64,000 nucleotides of DNA from Granulibacter bethesdensis (GCF_001889545.1 NZ_CP018194.1:372001-436000), one strand, 5' to 3'. Shown: positions 1-12,819, counted from the first letter of the stretch. Numbers and translations are program-made. Notes: generated by a model from the letters alone, not told the origin.

Positions 1-13
1 TAGTCGAGTATAA

Positions 14-3215
<3,202 letters not shown>

Positions 3216-3247
3216 GACGCAGGATCGACAGCAGCTTTTTTCCTGCG

Positions 3248-5014
3248 CTACTGCATCAGCACGGCGTTAATCAGATTATCTCCTGATGCAAGCTTGGTTC
3301 CGTCCGATGTGTAGATGTCGAGATATTTGCCGCTGTTGAGAAGATATCGCGTTGCCGTATCGCTGGTGGGATAGGTACGCGTGATGCCTTCCTGCTGACC
3401 GATCAACGCAATACGATCATGATCAGGGTCAAAATTTTTGATTGTCAGGGGCCCTGATGCCAGGCTGTTGACCCAGACGGTGTCATCTCCTGCGCCCATC
3501 ACGATAGAAACGGTACCACCACCCAGGGTTGGTCTGGTGGCTCCAAAACCGATCGAGACAAAATCCCCGGCACTTCCCAGTTGCAGGCTGGCATCTTCAT
3601 GGCCAAGGAAAATCGCGCTTTTCACGCCGCCACCGACGAAATTCAGAGTCTGATCCTGGTTAAGACCATCGCCAATGACCCAATGGCGATAGGTGCTGTC
3701 TCCAGCGGGCTGAAGAGTTGAAGCGTCCGTGCTATAGGAAAGCGTGCCGGCTGAGCCCAAAAATACAAGCTGCTGTCCGGTTCCGCCCGTCAAGGTGTCA
3801 TTCCCCGTGGACAGGACCGGCACGCTGTAACCGCTGCCTCCGACCAGTTTCATACTGGGACCATTGGCAAAAATAAAACCATCCGCCGATCCTGCATAAA
3901 CCGTATCGTTGTTGCTGATGACGACATTGGTATGAAGTGTCTGACCATCCATATCAATGGATGCATTGCCGGACGGAGATGCAAACCACCACTGGGTTTT
4001 TGCCGTGCTGGCAAGCCCGGTATCGTACAATGTCTGATAGTTGTTGGCGATGGTGACGAATTTTGAACTTGCCATGGAGGCGTCAAAATTCTGGTTGGTA
4101 TCCCGGGTTATAACAGGATTGGCGATGTCGAGTGTTGCCCCCGTTCCATCGAGGGACTCACTGCCATAGAAATACGAACCAAGACTCCATAGAGACATGT
4201 TCATCAGGGATGACGTGTATGATGTATGTTCCAGAGCAAGATTTTTGGCCAGATCTACAACAGCAGAATTCAGGTCGATTGTAATATGATGCAGCGCTCC
4301 CTGATCTTCTCCCCATTTCAGATAATCGCCGCCCGCATCAGAGGAGAGTGCATTCCAGGCAAAGGTTGTGCCTGAAAAATATAGACGCCCCCATGACGGT
4401 GGTGCACCACGAGAATCTGCCAGTGGGAACTGGAGAAAACCGTTCAGGGTGGGAAGATTGGGATTATAGTTCGCGTTGGATTGGCTGTTAAAAGCGATGG
4501 TGAAGGAATTCAGCCCAAAACTTGCACCTGGTCCGTGACCATTCTGGAAAATCTCGGACAGGCGTTCTTCAGAAGAAAAAGTAATTTGCTTGTTGAAAGT
4601 GTAGTCTGATGCAGCATTAAGCGAGGTCGACAAAAACAGATTGCGGCCTCCCGGCGATGTGTCGCCAATATTGGCGGAGGAACCGTCCCGCCCGTCTATT
4701 GTCGTGATACGATACGTCCATTGATCAGGCGCACCATAGACGGACAGCGCCATTGTCGCGTCCTCGTTGGCCCATGTGTAATCAGCGGTTCCCAGAATAT
4801 TGTCGGTATAAAGCGGGTTTTCGGTGGTATAGATCGCAGGATTCAGAAAGCTCTGGGAATGCCACTGCATGATGTTCCACTGAGAATTTACAGCATAGGG
4901 AAGATCAGGTGGATTCGCGTAATATCCTGCCCTGCCATTGTCGACAGAGCCGGTATTGAACCTGAAGCGGGGGGAAAGGAGACTTGGATTATTGAAAGCC
5001 GATATTTTGGGCAT
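3248..5014 (-). CDS. Large secreted-type protein with RTX-like C-terminal repeats, function unknown
   Basis: A 588-residue protein I cannot assign to a named family. It has no classical signal peptide, is rich in Asn, Ser, Gly, Thr and Tyr and poor in Cys, and in its last third carries glycine/aspartate repeats such as NDTLTGGTG and GAGDDTVWV followed by IKNFDPDHDRIALIG. Such motifs occur in RTX/haemolysin-type proteins exported by type I secretion, where the signal is C-terminal. No type I transporter genes are adjacent. The middle part (about residues 30-330) has many aromatic and beta-strand-like stretches and could be a carbohydrate-binding or adhesin fold; that is inference. The gene sits downstream of a very AT-rich 728-base region, unlike its surroundings. 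Confidence 0.6.
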   Translation of the reverse strand: MPKISAFNNPSLLSPRFRFNTGSVDNGRAGYYANPPDLPYAVNSQWNIMQWHSQSFLNPAIYTTENPLYTDNILGTADYTWANEDATMALSVYGAPDQWTYRITTIDGRDGSSANIGDTSPGGRNLFLSTSLNAASDYTFNKQITFSSEERLSEIFQNGHGPGASFGLNSFTIAFNSQSNANYNPNLPTLNGFLQFPLADSRGAPPSWGRLYFSGTTFAWNALSSDAGGDYLKWGEDQGALHHITIDLNSAVVDLAKNLALEHTSYTSSLMNMSLWSLGSYFYGSESLDGTGATLDIANPVITRDTNQNFDASMASSKFVTIANNYQTLYDTGLASTAKTQWWFASPSGNASIDMDGQTLHTNVVISNNDTVYAGSADGFIFANGPSMKLVGGSGYSVPVLSTGNDTLTGGTGQQLVFLGSAGTLSYSTDASTLQPAGDSTYRHWVIGDGLNQDQTLNFVGGGVKSAIFLGHEDASLQLGSAGDFVSIGFGATRPTLGGGTVSIVMGAGDDTVWVNSLASGPLTIKNFDPDHDRIALIGQQEGITRTYPTSDTATRYLLNSGKYLDIYTSDGTKLASGDNLINAVLMQ

Positions 5015-5742
5015 AAAAGAGGCTTTCTTACAAAAGTAGAAACATTACGTATCAATCATCATTTATTGATGATATTAACATATAAAACTTACAGTTGATA
5101 AATCAACTTGTTTTTCAAAAAACTTCAAAGAATAGATTCCTTTATTTATGAAAAAAATCTGTAAATTTATGATTTATAGTATATAACAAATATTGTTATA
5201 CTTTATGGTAGTATAACTTTGTTTGTTAAATTGAATCAAAATATTATTTTTGAACAATTGAAAAGATGTTATATTATTTGTGATATTTATAAAAATTTGT
5301 AGAAAAATGAATATTATCGCAATAACAAGAGTATTTATTGAAGATTATATTATTGAATTATTTGTGTGCTATCATTCAATTTTCTTTAACAATATTACTT
5401 GAAAATTTGTAAAATTCTGCATTGATTTGTATTTAATCATAAATAATAGATTTCTTTTCAAGAAGAATAATATTAAATACATCATTTTTAAATATTATTA
5501 ATATATATAACGTTCAGTTGAAAATGAAATTGTCAATGAATATATGTTCAATTCTTAATTGATTATCTACATTGATACAGATTGATTTATAGAAATAAGA
5601 AATATTGAAAATATTTTTTGCATAACAATAAAAAGAAGAAAAATAAAGAAAATTATCTGCTCATTGTGAGATTTTTTATAAAAATAGAGAAAGTAATATT
5701 AAGAGCACGCATTCTGTCATCAGACAAATTTTTTTTGATGAA
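5015..5742. other. Very AT-rich intergenic region
   Basis: About 730 bases with no convincing gene. Three 60-base lines that I counted (5101-5280) contain only 17-20 % G+C, against well over 55 % in flanking genes. It consists of irregular A/T runs without a clear tandem repeat. It lies directly upstream of the repeat protein gene on the minus strand, so it must contain that gene's promoter. One sequence at 5563-5571 (ttatctaca) differs by one base from a DnaA box, but it is alone. The composition suggests foreign origin and binding by a nucleoid silencer. Confidence 0.8.
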
Positions 5743-5780
5743 AGCAGCAGGAAATAACTATTTTTCAATTTCCTGCTGCT
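5743..5780 (-). terminator. Intrinsic-type terminator overlapping the end of the aspartyl protease gene
   Basis: A perfect 13-base inverted repeat (5743-5755 with 5768-5780) encloses a 12-base loop that contains the stop codon of the minus-strand protease gene. Only a short T stretch follows the hairpin on the minus strand, so efficiency is uncertain. Confidence 0.6.
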
Positions 5781-6666
5781 GAACAAAAATGGTTTTATGC
5801 CTGAAAGAAATCCAGACCCGTCGGGTGGCCAGATAATCGGTTCCCAGCAGCATATCGCCACCGGGAAGTGTGATATCGCCCACGGCGATGGACTGGTTCA
5901 GGAATTCCTCTCTGCCGACGGTCAGTCTGTTAAAGGCATGACGATAAATGGAGATCGGATGCATATCCATGCCTGAGCCATGATTCAGCACATCATCAGG
6001 GTGGAGGGTTTCTCCCGCCTTGTGTGTGCTGGCCAAGGTGATGACGGATATGGAGGCTCCACTATCAAGAATAGCCGTCAGAGACGTGTCATTAACGTAC
6101 ACCGGCAGTCGAACCAGTGCGTTCTGCCAGTCGGTGTGCAGGGGCAAGGCGGCATATTTACCTTTCCATGGCAGAAAAGCGCCGCTGCATGCTTCGCTGT
6201 CGTAAAGATCCAGCGTGCGATGAGGAATATCGAGCGCAATGTCATATTGGCCCAGTATATCAAGGCCCAGCAGGCCCACCGCCGGGGAGGCGGTACCCTC
6301 GATATCCGGAACACCTGCGACCGCCAGACTGATATCATGTATGCGGGCCTGACCAAGTTGCAATGTATGCAACTGAACATTGGCATGGCTGTACAAACCA
6401 CCTACGCCCTGGATGATGGAGGACTGGGTCGGATCAGGCGCCAGATGCAGTTTCTGGATGGCATTGACGGCAATGACGGTTGCGGCTGCACCCGTATCCA
6501 CGATCATCGTTGCTGGCTGATCATCAATGATGACTGGCACCGCGAAAAGATGCCCATAAGGGATCAGCGTCAGATGGGCATGGCGCGTCAGCTGACAACG
6601 GGATTCAGCTGAGGCGTCGCAGGCGGACAGTAATAAGGGCAGCAGCAGCCACCCTTTACGCCGCAT
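5758..6666 (-). CDS. Retropepsin-like aspartyl protease, probable lipoprotein
   Basis: Predicted periplasmic or membrane-anchored aspartic protease. Two DTG-type active-site motifs lie in one chain (MIVDTGAAATVI and AILDSGASISVI), as in pepsin-type proteins or a tandem retropepsin. From the start chosen here the N-terminus reads MRRKGWLLLPLLLSAC, a lipoprotein signal with lipobox LSAC; the frame is also open to an earlier ATG at 6732, two bases after the radA stop, which would add 22 residues before the signal. The product from 6666 is 302 residues. It is downstream of radA on the same strand and likely cotranscribed. Substrate unknown. Confidence 0.75.
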   Translation of the reverse strand: MRRKGWLLLPLLLSACDASAESRCQLTRHAHLTLIPYGHLFAVPVIIDDQPATMIVDTGAAATVIAVNAIQKLHLAPDPTQSSIIQGVGGLYSHANVQLHTLQLGQARIHDISLAVAGVPDIEGTASPAVGLLGLDILGQYDIALDIPHRTLDLYDSEACSGAFLPWKGKYAALPLHTDWQNALVRLPVYVNDTSLTAILDSGASISVITLASTHKAGETLHPDDVLNHGSGMDMHPISIYRHAFNRLTVGREEFLNQSIAVGDITLPGGDMLLGTDYLATRRVWISFRHKTIFVQQQEIEK

Positions 6667-6734
6667 GCTGATAGCTTTCAGCAAGGGGCTGATCAGGCTC
6701 TGTGCTGTGTAACGCAGGGTGTGGCTCCACATGA

Positions 6735-8117
6735 TCAGGACTGGTCGGGAACAAACCGCCTGACCAGATCAGACAGATGCCCGATTTCCTCCAGCTTCAG
6801 CCCTTCTGGCGGGGAGGGACGATTTTTGCCGCGTGCTACCCGGCGCGGTCGGCAGGCAGCTTCGAAGCCAAGTTTGGCGGCTTCTTTCAGCCGTGCTTCC
6901 GTCTGCGGTACTTGCCTGATTTCGCCGGACAGGCCGACTTCTCCAAAGAAGACTTCGTTGGCTGCGACGGGTTGTTCTGTTGCGGCCGAGATCAGGGCCG
7001 CGGCAACGGCCAGATCGGCGGCTGGTTCAGTGATGCGCAGCCCGCCTGCGATGTTCAGATAGACGTCGTTTTGAGCCAGTTTCAGCCCGCATCGCGCTTC
7101 CAGAACCGCCAGCAGCATGCCCAGTCTTGCACTGTCCCAGCCGACCACAGCCCGGCGCGGAGATCCGCCCGCATTGGGGGCCAGCAGGGCCTGCACCTCC
7201 AGCAGGACCGGGCGGGAGCCTTCCATCCCTGCAAAAACCGCGCTGCCCGCGATATTGCCGCGTCGCTCGGCCAGAAACAGGGCGGATGGATTGGCGACCT
7301 CGGCCAGACCCAGATCGGTCATTTCGAACACGCCAATTTCGTCCGTGGCACCGAAACGGTTTTTGACACCGCGCAGAATACGGAACTGATGGCCCCGATC
7401 ACCTTCGAAATACAGGACGGCATCCACCATGTGCTCCAGCACGCGCGGTCCGGCAATGGCCCCTTCCTTGGTGACATGGCCGACCAGGACCAAGGCAAAG
7501 CCGACGCTTTTGGCCAGACGGATCAGCTCGAAACCGCAGGCGCGGACCTGCGCCACGGTGCCGGGGGCGCTGTCCAGACTGTCCAGCCACATGGTCTGGA
7601 TCGAATCGATGACCACCAGCGCCGCATCACGGGCTGTTTCCAGCGTGGCGGCGATATCACGCACATGGCCGCTGGCAGCGAGTTCCAGCGGTGCATCGGC
7701 CAGATGCAGGCGGCGTGCCCGCAGACGTACCTGTTCCACCGCTTCTTCACCGGAGACATAAAGCGCTCTGCCGCCTGCCCGGGCCAGCGCCGCCGCGGCC
7801 TGCAACATGAGGGTGGATTTGCCGATGCCGGGATCACCCCCCACCAGAATGACAGAGCCAGCAACCAGACCGCCCCCCAACACACGATCCAGCTCCTCAA
7901 TCCCGGTTGCAATGCGGGGGGGAGGGGCGGCATCCGCGCCACTGGCGGGCAGATTGACGAAAGCCAGCTTGCGCCCCGGCGTGACCCGCACCGGAGCCGA
8001 GGAGGGCGCTTCCTCAACAATGCTGTTCCATTCGCCACAGGCTTCGCAGCGTCCGGCCCATTTGGGGTAAACGGCTCCGCAGGCCTGACATACATAGCGG
8101 GCGCGATCTTTGACCAT
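6735..8117 (-). CDS. radA: DNA repair protein RadA
   Basis: RecA-like ATPase that helps process branched recombination intermediates. The 460-residue protein has an N-terminal zinc finger with cysteines 10, 13, 24 and 27 (CQAC...CEAC), a Walker A GGDPGIGKST, the RadA-specific KNRFG motif (VKNRFGATDEIG), and a C-terminal Lon-protease-like domain (NIAGGLRI...AAALIS). Length is normal. The ATG start at 8117 gives the zinc finger at the expected position. The aspartyl protease frame opens two bases after the stop. Confidence 0.95.
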   Translation of the reverse strand: MVKDRARYVCQACGAVYPKWAGRCEACGEWNSIVEEAPSSAPVRVTPGRKLAFVNLPASGADAAPPPRIATGIEELDRVLGGGLVAGSVILVGGDPGIGKSTLMLQAAAALARAGGRALYVSGEEAVEQVRLRARRLHLADAPLELAASGHVRDIAATLETARDAALVVIDSIQTMWLDSLDSAPGTVAQVRACGFELIRLAKSVGFALVLVGHVTKEGAIAGPRVLEHMVDAVLYFEGDRGHQFRILRGVKNRFGATDEIGVFEMTDLGLAEVANPSALFLAERRGNIAGSAVFAGMEGSRPVLLEVQALLAPNAGGSPRRAVVGWDSARLGMLLAVLEARCGLKLAQNDVYLNIAGGLRITEPAADLAVAAALISAATEQPVAANEVFFGEVGLSGEIRQVPQTEARLKEAAKLGFEAACRPRRVARGKNRPSPPEGLKLEEIGHLSDLVRRFVPDQS

Positions 8118-8181
8118 CCCCGATCAGAAACAGGTGGATGGCATCATCGTCAAGCCGCCATTCTGAAAGCTGGAGCTCTGG

Positions 8182-9351
8182 GTGGAGGCTTGCTATGCCC
8201 CTGCTGTGCCCCAAATCCGATCCAATGCCTCTCGCTCTGCCCGTGGTCCGCTGGTTGCGGTCGTCCTGCCGGGCAATGAACGTTTCCAGCCTTCAGCCGC
8301 AGGCGCGATTGCCTTGTTGCAGGCTCAGTTGGCACCGCACGCCTACCATACCCGGCCGGTTATTTTCGCGACGGGACCGAAGCAGGAGGCAGCCTTTCCC
8401 GGCATTCCATTCTGGCCGATCCGTCCTTTGCCATTGCCGATTCCCCGCTCCGCGCGCTATTTTCAGGCACTGAAAGTGGCTTTGGCGCAGGCTCAGCCTG
8501 ATCTGATCGAAGTGCATAACAGGCCGCGCCTTGCGATTGCCCTGGCAAGGCGCTTTCCGGACTGTCCGGTGAGTCTGTTCCTGCACAACGACCCTACCAC
8601 CATGAAAGGCGCTCGTACGGTCGAAAAGCGGATCAGGCTCAGCCGCATGCTGGCCGGGGTAACGGTGGTCTCCGCCTTTCTGCGGGATCGCTATATGAGT
8701 GGCCACGCGGATATGACCGCTCCGGAGGTTCAGCCCAACTGCCTTGATCTGGCCGCCCTGCCACCCTCTCTGCCGCCGGAGCAGCGGGAAAAGCTGATCC
8801 TGTTTGCCGGCAGGCTGGTGGAGGAAAAAGGTGCTGACCGTTTTGTGGCGGCCTGCCGCGCCGTCTTGCCGCAGAGGCCGGGATGGAGGGCCATGATGAT
8901 CGGCGCGTCCCGTCTGCGGCCGGGGGAGGATCTTCCCTATGCACGCAGTGTGCGGGCGGAGGCAGAGGCGGCAGGTATCACGGTCGATGGCTATCAGCCG
9001 CATGGTGCGGTGTTGGCGGCCATGGCGCGGGCAGCCATTCTGGTTGTGCCGAGCATCTGGGAGGAACCGTTCGGTCTGGTGGCGCTGGAGGGCATGGCCT
9101 GCGGGGCTGCTGTCCTGTCCAGCAACCGGGGTGGTCTTCCGGAAGTCACCGGCGATGCTGCGATCCTGATCGACCCGGAACAGCCGGAGCAATTTGAGTC
9201 TTCTCTCCTGGCTCTGACCAGTGATGATGCGCGCCGGGCCGCCCTGTCGGAAGCCGGACGGGCGCAGGCGGTGAAATTTGACGCAGCTTTGGCCGCGGCC
9301 CGGTTGGATGCGCTGCGCCTGAAAACCATCAGCGGCTGGGGGCAGCGCTGA
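8182..9351 (+). CDS. Glycosyltransferase family 4 protein
   Basis: Probable sugar transferase for lipopolysaccharide or another surface glycan. The 389-residue protein has a two-domain GT-B layout: an N-terminal acceptor domain starting LVAVVLPGNERF, then the donor domain with LFAGRLVEEKGADRFV and the nucleotide-sugar motif EEPFGLVALEGMACG near residue 295. A GTG start is used because no ATG occurs in frame before residue 130. The next gene, on the opposite strand, is a GT9 transferase, which supports a role in cell-surface polysaccharide synthesis. Confidence 0.85.
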   Translation: MEACYAPAVPQIRSNASRSARGPLVAVVLPGNERFQPSAAGAIALLQAQLAPHAYHTRPVIFATGPKQEAAFPGIPFWPIRPLPLPIPRSARYFQALKVALAQAQPDLIEVHNRPRLAIALARRFPDCPVSLFLHNDPTTMKGARTVEKRIRLSRMLAGVTVVSAFLRDRYMSGHADMTAPEVQPNCLDLAALPPSLPPEQREKLILFAGRLVEEKGADRFVAACRAVLPQRPGWRAMMIGASRLRPGEDLPYARSVRAEAEAAGITVDGYQPHGAVLAAMARAAILVVPSIWEEPFGLVALEGMACGAAVLSSNRGGLPEVTGDAAILIDPEQPEQFESSLLALTSDDARRAALSEAGRAQAVKFDAALAAARLDALRLKTISGWGQR

Positions 9352-9357
9352 GATTGG

Positions 9358-10290
9358 TCAGCCCGGCCTGATTGCGGGCAGAGCGGCCAGCACGTCTTCC
9401 GGCGGCAGGGTGGAAAGATCATCCCGTTTGATCCAGCAGGCTCCGTTTCCCCATGGCGCGGAAATGACCGGGTCGGTATGTGCCGACATCAGCATCAGGG
9501 TCGGTGTATCAAGGGCGGAGGCAAGGAAAGTCGCACCGGTATCATTCCCGACAGCCACTGCGCTGCGCCGCGCTACCGCCGCGAGAGCAGGCAGGGATGT
9601 GCGGCCAGCAAGATCAATCAGAGCCGGAAATTGCTGCCGGATAGCACGAATGGCATCCCGATCCGCCCCTGTTCCCACTGCGACGGAGGCCAGTCCCTGT
9701 CGCTCCAGGGCCGTGGCCAGCGCGGCATAGCCCGGTGCAGGCCAGCGTTTCCATGGCAGATGCGCAGAGCAGCCGGGAATCAGCAGGGCAAAGCGTGATG
9801 GCAGTGCCAAGGCATCAATATTCGCATCCAGCCAGTCCATCGGTGCTGGCGCAGGCGGAGGTAATCCGGCGGTGCGGAGCTGTGCCGCCATTTTATCCCG
9901 GTTGGAGAATGTGCCGGTGGAAAAATCCGGATTGGGATGAGACGCTCCCCGTGCCGCACCGATCCATTCGGGTCGCTCGTGATGAGGAATCAGCGCGAAG
10001 TAGCGCGCCGTCCGGCTGGAGCACTGTAAATCATACACGCGCTGAAACCGCATCCGGCGGAACCATTGCCGCCGTGACAGCAGGGCATCCAGCCGCCACC
10101 ATGCCGGGCGCGGATCGAAGGTGATGTCATCGAACCACGGAATCAGGCTGGTCAGCCCGCGATAGGCTGGTGCAGTCAGTAAGGTAATCCGGGCGGCAGG
10201 ATGATGAAGCCGGATGGCATGAAATGCATCCAGCGCCTGCACCAGATCGCCGAACGCACCATGCTTGATGACCAGAATCCGTTCCATCAC
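9358..10290 (-). CDS. Glycosyltransferase family 9 (heptosyltransferase-like)
   Basis: Member of the ADP-heptose:LPS heptosyltransferase family. It opens with ILVIKHGAFGDLVQALDAF, the typical glycine-rich N-terminus, and the C-terminal domain carries PGCSAHLPWKRWP and GNDTGATFLASAL, matching the family GNDTGxxHLA motif except that His is Phe. The 310-residue length is usual. The start could be the first or second Met (MMER). It ends six bases from the convergent GT4 gene. The acceptor cannot be named from sequence. Confidence 0.82.
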   Translation of the reverse strand: MMERILVIKHGAFGDLVQALDAFHAIRLHHPAARITLLTAPAYRGLTSLIPWFDDITFDPRPAWWRLDALLSRRQWFRRMRFQRVYDLQCSSRTARYFALIPHHERPEWIGAARGASHPNPDFSTGTFSNRDKMAAQLRTAGLPPPAPAPMDWLDANIDALALPSRFALLIPGCSAHLPWKRWPAPGYAALATALERQGLASVAVGTGADRDAIRAIRQQFPALIDLAGRTSLPALAAVARRSAVAVGNDTGATFLASALDTPTLMLMSAHTDPVISAPWGNGACWIKRDDLSTLPPEDVLAALPAIRPG

Positions 10291-10302
10291 TGTCGCGTGT
10301 GG

Positions 10303-11106
10303 CTAGACCGTGAACTGCTCGGCGATGATCCGCTCGGACAGGTTGTGGTCCGGATCGAACAGGACGGTCAGCGACATGGAGCGATCTTCGCTGACCGTGA
10401 CGGAGACGACGTCCCGGACTTCGCGTGAATCGGCAACCGCAGCAACGGGGCGTTTGTCAGCCTCCAGCACCTCGAACACGACATGAGCATCGCAGGGCAG
10501 CAGCGCACCGCGCCAGCGACGGGGGCGGAACGCGCTGATCGGCGTCAATGGCAGCAGATTGGCCGAGAGTGGTACGATTGGCCCGTGGGCTGACAGATTA
10601 TAGGCGGTGGAGCCAGCCGGGGTTGAAACCAGCACGCCATCGCAGATCAATTCCTCCAGCCGTACCCGACCATCGACCAGAATGCGGATTTTGGCGGTCT
10701 GGCTGCGTTGCCGCAACAGGGAGACCTCATTGATCGCCACCGCTTCCTCCACGGTGCCGTCCCGCGTGACAGCCCGCATGCGCAGCGGATGCAGATGAGC
10801 CGCGTGAGACTTACGAAGGCGTTCCGGCAGGCTGGATTCCTGAGCCGGATTCATCAGGAACCCGACCGATCCGCAGTTCATGCCATAGACTGGCAGGTCT
10901 TTCCCCATGACATGATGCAGTGTCTCCAGCATGAAGCCATCACCGCCCAGCGCCACCACGCAGACGGCCTCTTCCAGCGGGCAATCTCCATACTGGGCGA
11001 CCAGCCGCGCCCGGAACTCCTCGGCCAGCGAGGTTGGTGCAGCCTGGAAAGCGATCCGCCCGGGGGCTGCCTCGGCTGCACGGCAGCTGAAAGCGGCCTC
11101 CGGCAT
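10303..11106 (-). CDS. nadK: NAD kinase
   Basis: Phosphorylates NAD to NADP. The diagnostic GGDG motif is in [15 protein letters not shown], followed by [13 protein letters not shown], the [10 protein letters not shown] strand and the [19 protein letters not shown] segment. I start at the ATG at 11106 (267 residues) because the frame extending further upstream runs into the preceding amidase gene, whose stop is 30 bases away, and the extra residues are low-complexity. It probably shares a transcript with the amidase and GT9 genes. Confidence 0.92.
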   Translation of the reverse strand: MPEAAFSCRAAEAAPGRIAFQAAPTSLAEEFRARLVAQYGDCPLEEAVCVVALGGDGFMLETLHHVMGKDLPVYGMNCGSVGFLMNPAQESSLPERLRKSHAAHLHPLRMRAVTRDGTVEEAVAINEVSLLRQRSQTAKIRILVDGRVRLEELICDGVLVSTPAGSTAYNLSAHGPIVPLSANLLPLTPISAFRPRRWRGALLPCDAHVVFEVLEADKRPVAAVADSREVRDVVSVTVSEDRSMSLTVLFDPDHNLSERIIAEQFTV

Positions 11107-11135
11107 CAGCGGGGCGGAAGAAAGCGGGCGGGGAC

Positions 11136-11981
11136 TCAAGCCAGAACCCGATGCGTCAGGACCGGCATGGATTGGCGGACCCGTGCGCTCAGGGCTGTGT
11201 CGATCCGCGTGGTTGCCCAACCCATGCCATCAGACACGCGGGCCACCACCATGCCCCACGGATCGGCGATCATGGAGTTGCCATAGGTGAAGCGTGGCTC
11301 TCCTTTTTCTTCATGCCGGCCATAGGTGCCGGATGCAGCCAGCCAGCACTGGGTTTCAATGGCGCGGGCACGGATCAGGGTTTCCCAGTGATCCTTACCG
11401 GTCAGAAGGGTAAAGGCGGCTGGCAGCATGATCAGATCTGCGCCCTGTCGTCGTAGGGCCAGAAACAGTTCCGGAAAACGCACATCATAGCAGATCGCAC
11501 ATCCCACGGTCAGCGGACCGGCGCGATAGGTGACGATCTCCCGTCCTGCGCCATAGGTGGCGCTTTCCAGATACCCCACTCCGTCCGAAGTCTGAACGTC
11601 GAACAGATGAATTTTGCGATAACGGGCCAGCTCCTGTCCTTCAGGATTGAAAGCGAGTGTGGTGTTGAACAGGCGTTCTTCCGATCCTGCCGGATCACGC
11701 TCGCCGATGGAGCCGCCATGCAGATAGATGCCGTGACGACGGGCTGTATCGCGCAGAAAGGCATAGGCCGGGCCAGCCTCCGCATCGCTGCCGGGTGCGG
11801 GCAGGTATTCCGCCTGAGCGAATTTATCCACCCGTTCCCCCCCCAGACAGGCCCACATTTCCGGCAGCAGCACCATTTCCGGCCGTTCTGCTGCGACGGC
11901 AGCCTCGATCAATGTGGCCGCCTGCGCGATATTGGCAGCCCGGTCATGGCCGGGATTCATCTGGATGACGGTGATGCGCAT
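11136..11981 (-). CDS. Carbon-nitrogen hydrolase (nitrilase family; deaminated glutathione amidase-like)
   Basis: Cytosolic amidase of the nitrilase superfamily. The catalytic Glu-Lys-Cys triad is visible: Glu in LLPEMWAC, Lys in [10 protein letters not shown] and Cys in [14 protein letters not shown]. The Nit1/Nit2-type wording around the Cys and [15 protein letters not shown] suggests a repair enzyme that hydrolyses deaminated glutathione, but other omega-amidases look similar. The start at 11981 ([11 protein letters not shown], 281 residues) is chosen because an upstream extension would overlap the next gene and lacks family similarity. Confidence 0.87.
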   Translation of the reverse strand: MRITVIQMNPGHDRAANIAQAATLIEAAVAAERPEMVLLPEMWACLGGERVDKFAQAEYLPAPGSDAEAGPAYAFLRDTARRHGIYLHGGSIGERDPAGSEERLFNTTLAFNPEGQELARYRKIHLFDVQTSDGVGYLESATYGAGREIVTYRAGPLTVGCAICYDVRFPELFLALRRQGADLIMLPAAFTLLTGKDHWETLIRARAIETQCWLAASGTYGRHEEKGEPRFTYGNSMIADPWGMVVARVSDGMGWATTRIDTALSARVRQSMPVLTHRVLA

Positions 11982-12042
11982 GGGCAGGTTTCTTCCCGGC
12001 TCTGTGTAAGAGGCGCCTTTTATAGCGGCAAACAGTTCGGGC

Positions 12043-12537
12043 TCACTCCCGGTCGAAGCGCGGCTCTGATCTGCTGAAACGGGTTGCCCCGTCCCGTGGT
12101 CGGCTGCTCTGGCGGGGTGTCCGCATATCATCCACCCGTCGCCGGGACTCTCCACGCATCGGGGGCAAATCATCCCCATAGGTGGGTGCGTCATAGGCCG
12201 AGGGAGGGAAATACTCGGCTTCCTGTGGCGCTGGCGGAATTGGCGGACGCGTGTAGGCAGGGCGATCCGGCTCCTTTCGGGTCACGGGAGGAGACAGATA
12301 GTTCAGCGCCATGTCGTCATACTGTCCGCGTATCGGCTCGGGCAGGCGCAGGGTGAGAGCACGAATTTCCCCCTGTATCTCGTCCAGTCGGGCTTCCAGA
12401 TTATCCAGCCGGCTTTTGACGCCGAAAACGCTGAACGGCATCAGCAGAAAAACCAGCATATACAGCAGCGCCGGGACCAGAACCGCGAAGGTCAGCCAGG
12501 AAGGAGCCCAGTCGGGCAGGGAAAAAGGTATCGTCAT
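12043..12537 (-). CDS. Small membrane protein with coiled coil, unknown function
   Basis: A 164-residue protein with one hydrophobic segment (about residues 15-35), then a short coiled coil (SRLDNLEARLDEIQGEIRAL) and a long Pro/Arg/Tyr-rich C-terminal tail that looks disordered. No family recognised. The topology suggests an inner-membrane anchor with a cytoplasmic tail. It lies upstream of the amidase and NAD kinase genes on the same strand, 61 bases from the amidase start. Confidence 0.65.
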   Translation of the reverse strand: MTIPFSLPDWAPSWLTFAVLVPALLYMLVFLLMPFSVFGVKSRLDNLEARLDEIQGEIRALTLRLPEPIRGQYDDMALNYLSPPVTRKEPDRPAYTRPPIPPAPQEAEYFPPSAYDAPTYGDDLPPMRGESRRRVDDMRTPRQSSRPRDGATRFSRSEPRFDRE

Positions 12538-12627
12538 GCGGTTGAATGTATCTGGAAATCAACCGTCATTGCACCTCGTTTCAGAGGGGCTTACAGGTTT
12601 TTACGCTCTTGATGAACGCCGCGCCGG

Positions 12628-12819
12628 CTACTGGTGGGTCAGTTTCTCTACAAGCTGACGCAGTTCGTCGGGAAGCGGCTCTTCCAGAACACTGGCCAGA
12701 CTGCCCTTGAGAGAGCGGCTGACCCATAGATCAAGGACATCCTGGGCCATTTTCGGTTTCCTGACACCACCCGAGGGGCGGGTAGTGCCTCCTTGCTGTA
12801 AAGGGTAGTGTGCCATCAT
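12628..12819 (-). CDS. Small NepR-like protein (possible anti-sigma factor)
   Basis: The C-terminal part reads SRSLKGSLASVLEEPLPDELRQLVEKL, close to the NepR pattern in which an amphipathic helix is followed by EPxPD and LLxxL. NepR binds the general stress sigma factor EcfG and is released by PhyR. Neither phyR nor an ECF sigma gene is nearby, so this would be an orphan paralogue. The start is uncertain: the frame opens at 12891, and ATGs at 12819 and 12750 are possible; 12819 gives 63 residues, about the usual NepR size. Confidence 0.5.
   Translation of the reverse strand: MMAHYPLQQGGTTRPSGGVRKPKMAQDVLDLWVSRSLKGSLASVLEEPLPDELRQLVEKLTHQ

Noticed and set aside
5015-5742. AT-rich region near gyrB as a replication origin
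   Set aside because: Only one near-match to a DnaA box was found, with no cluster of boxes, and dnaA/dnaN/hemE/parAB are not in view.
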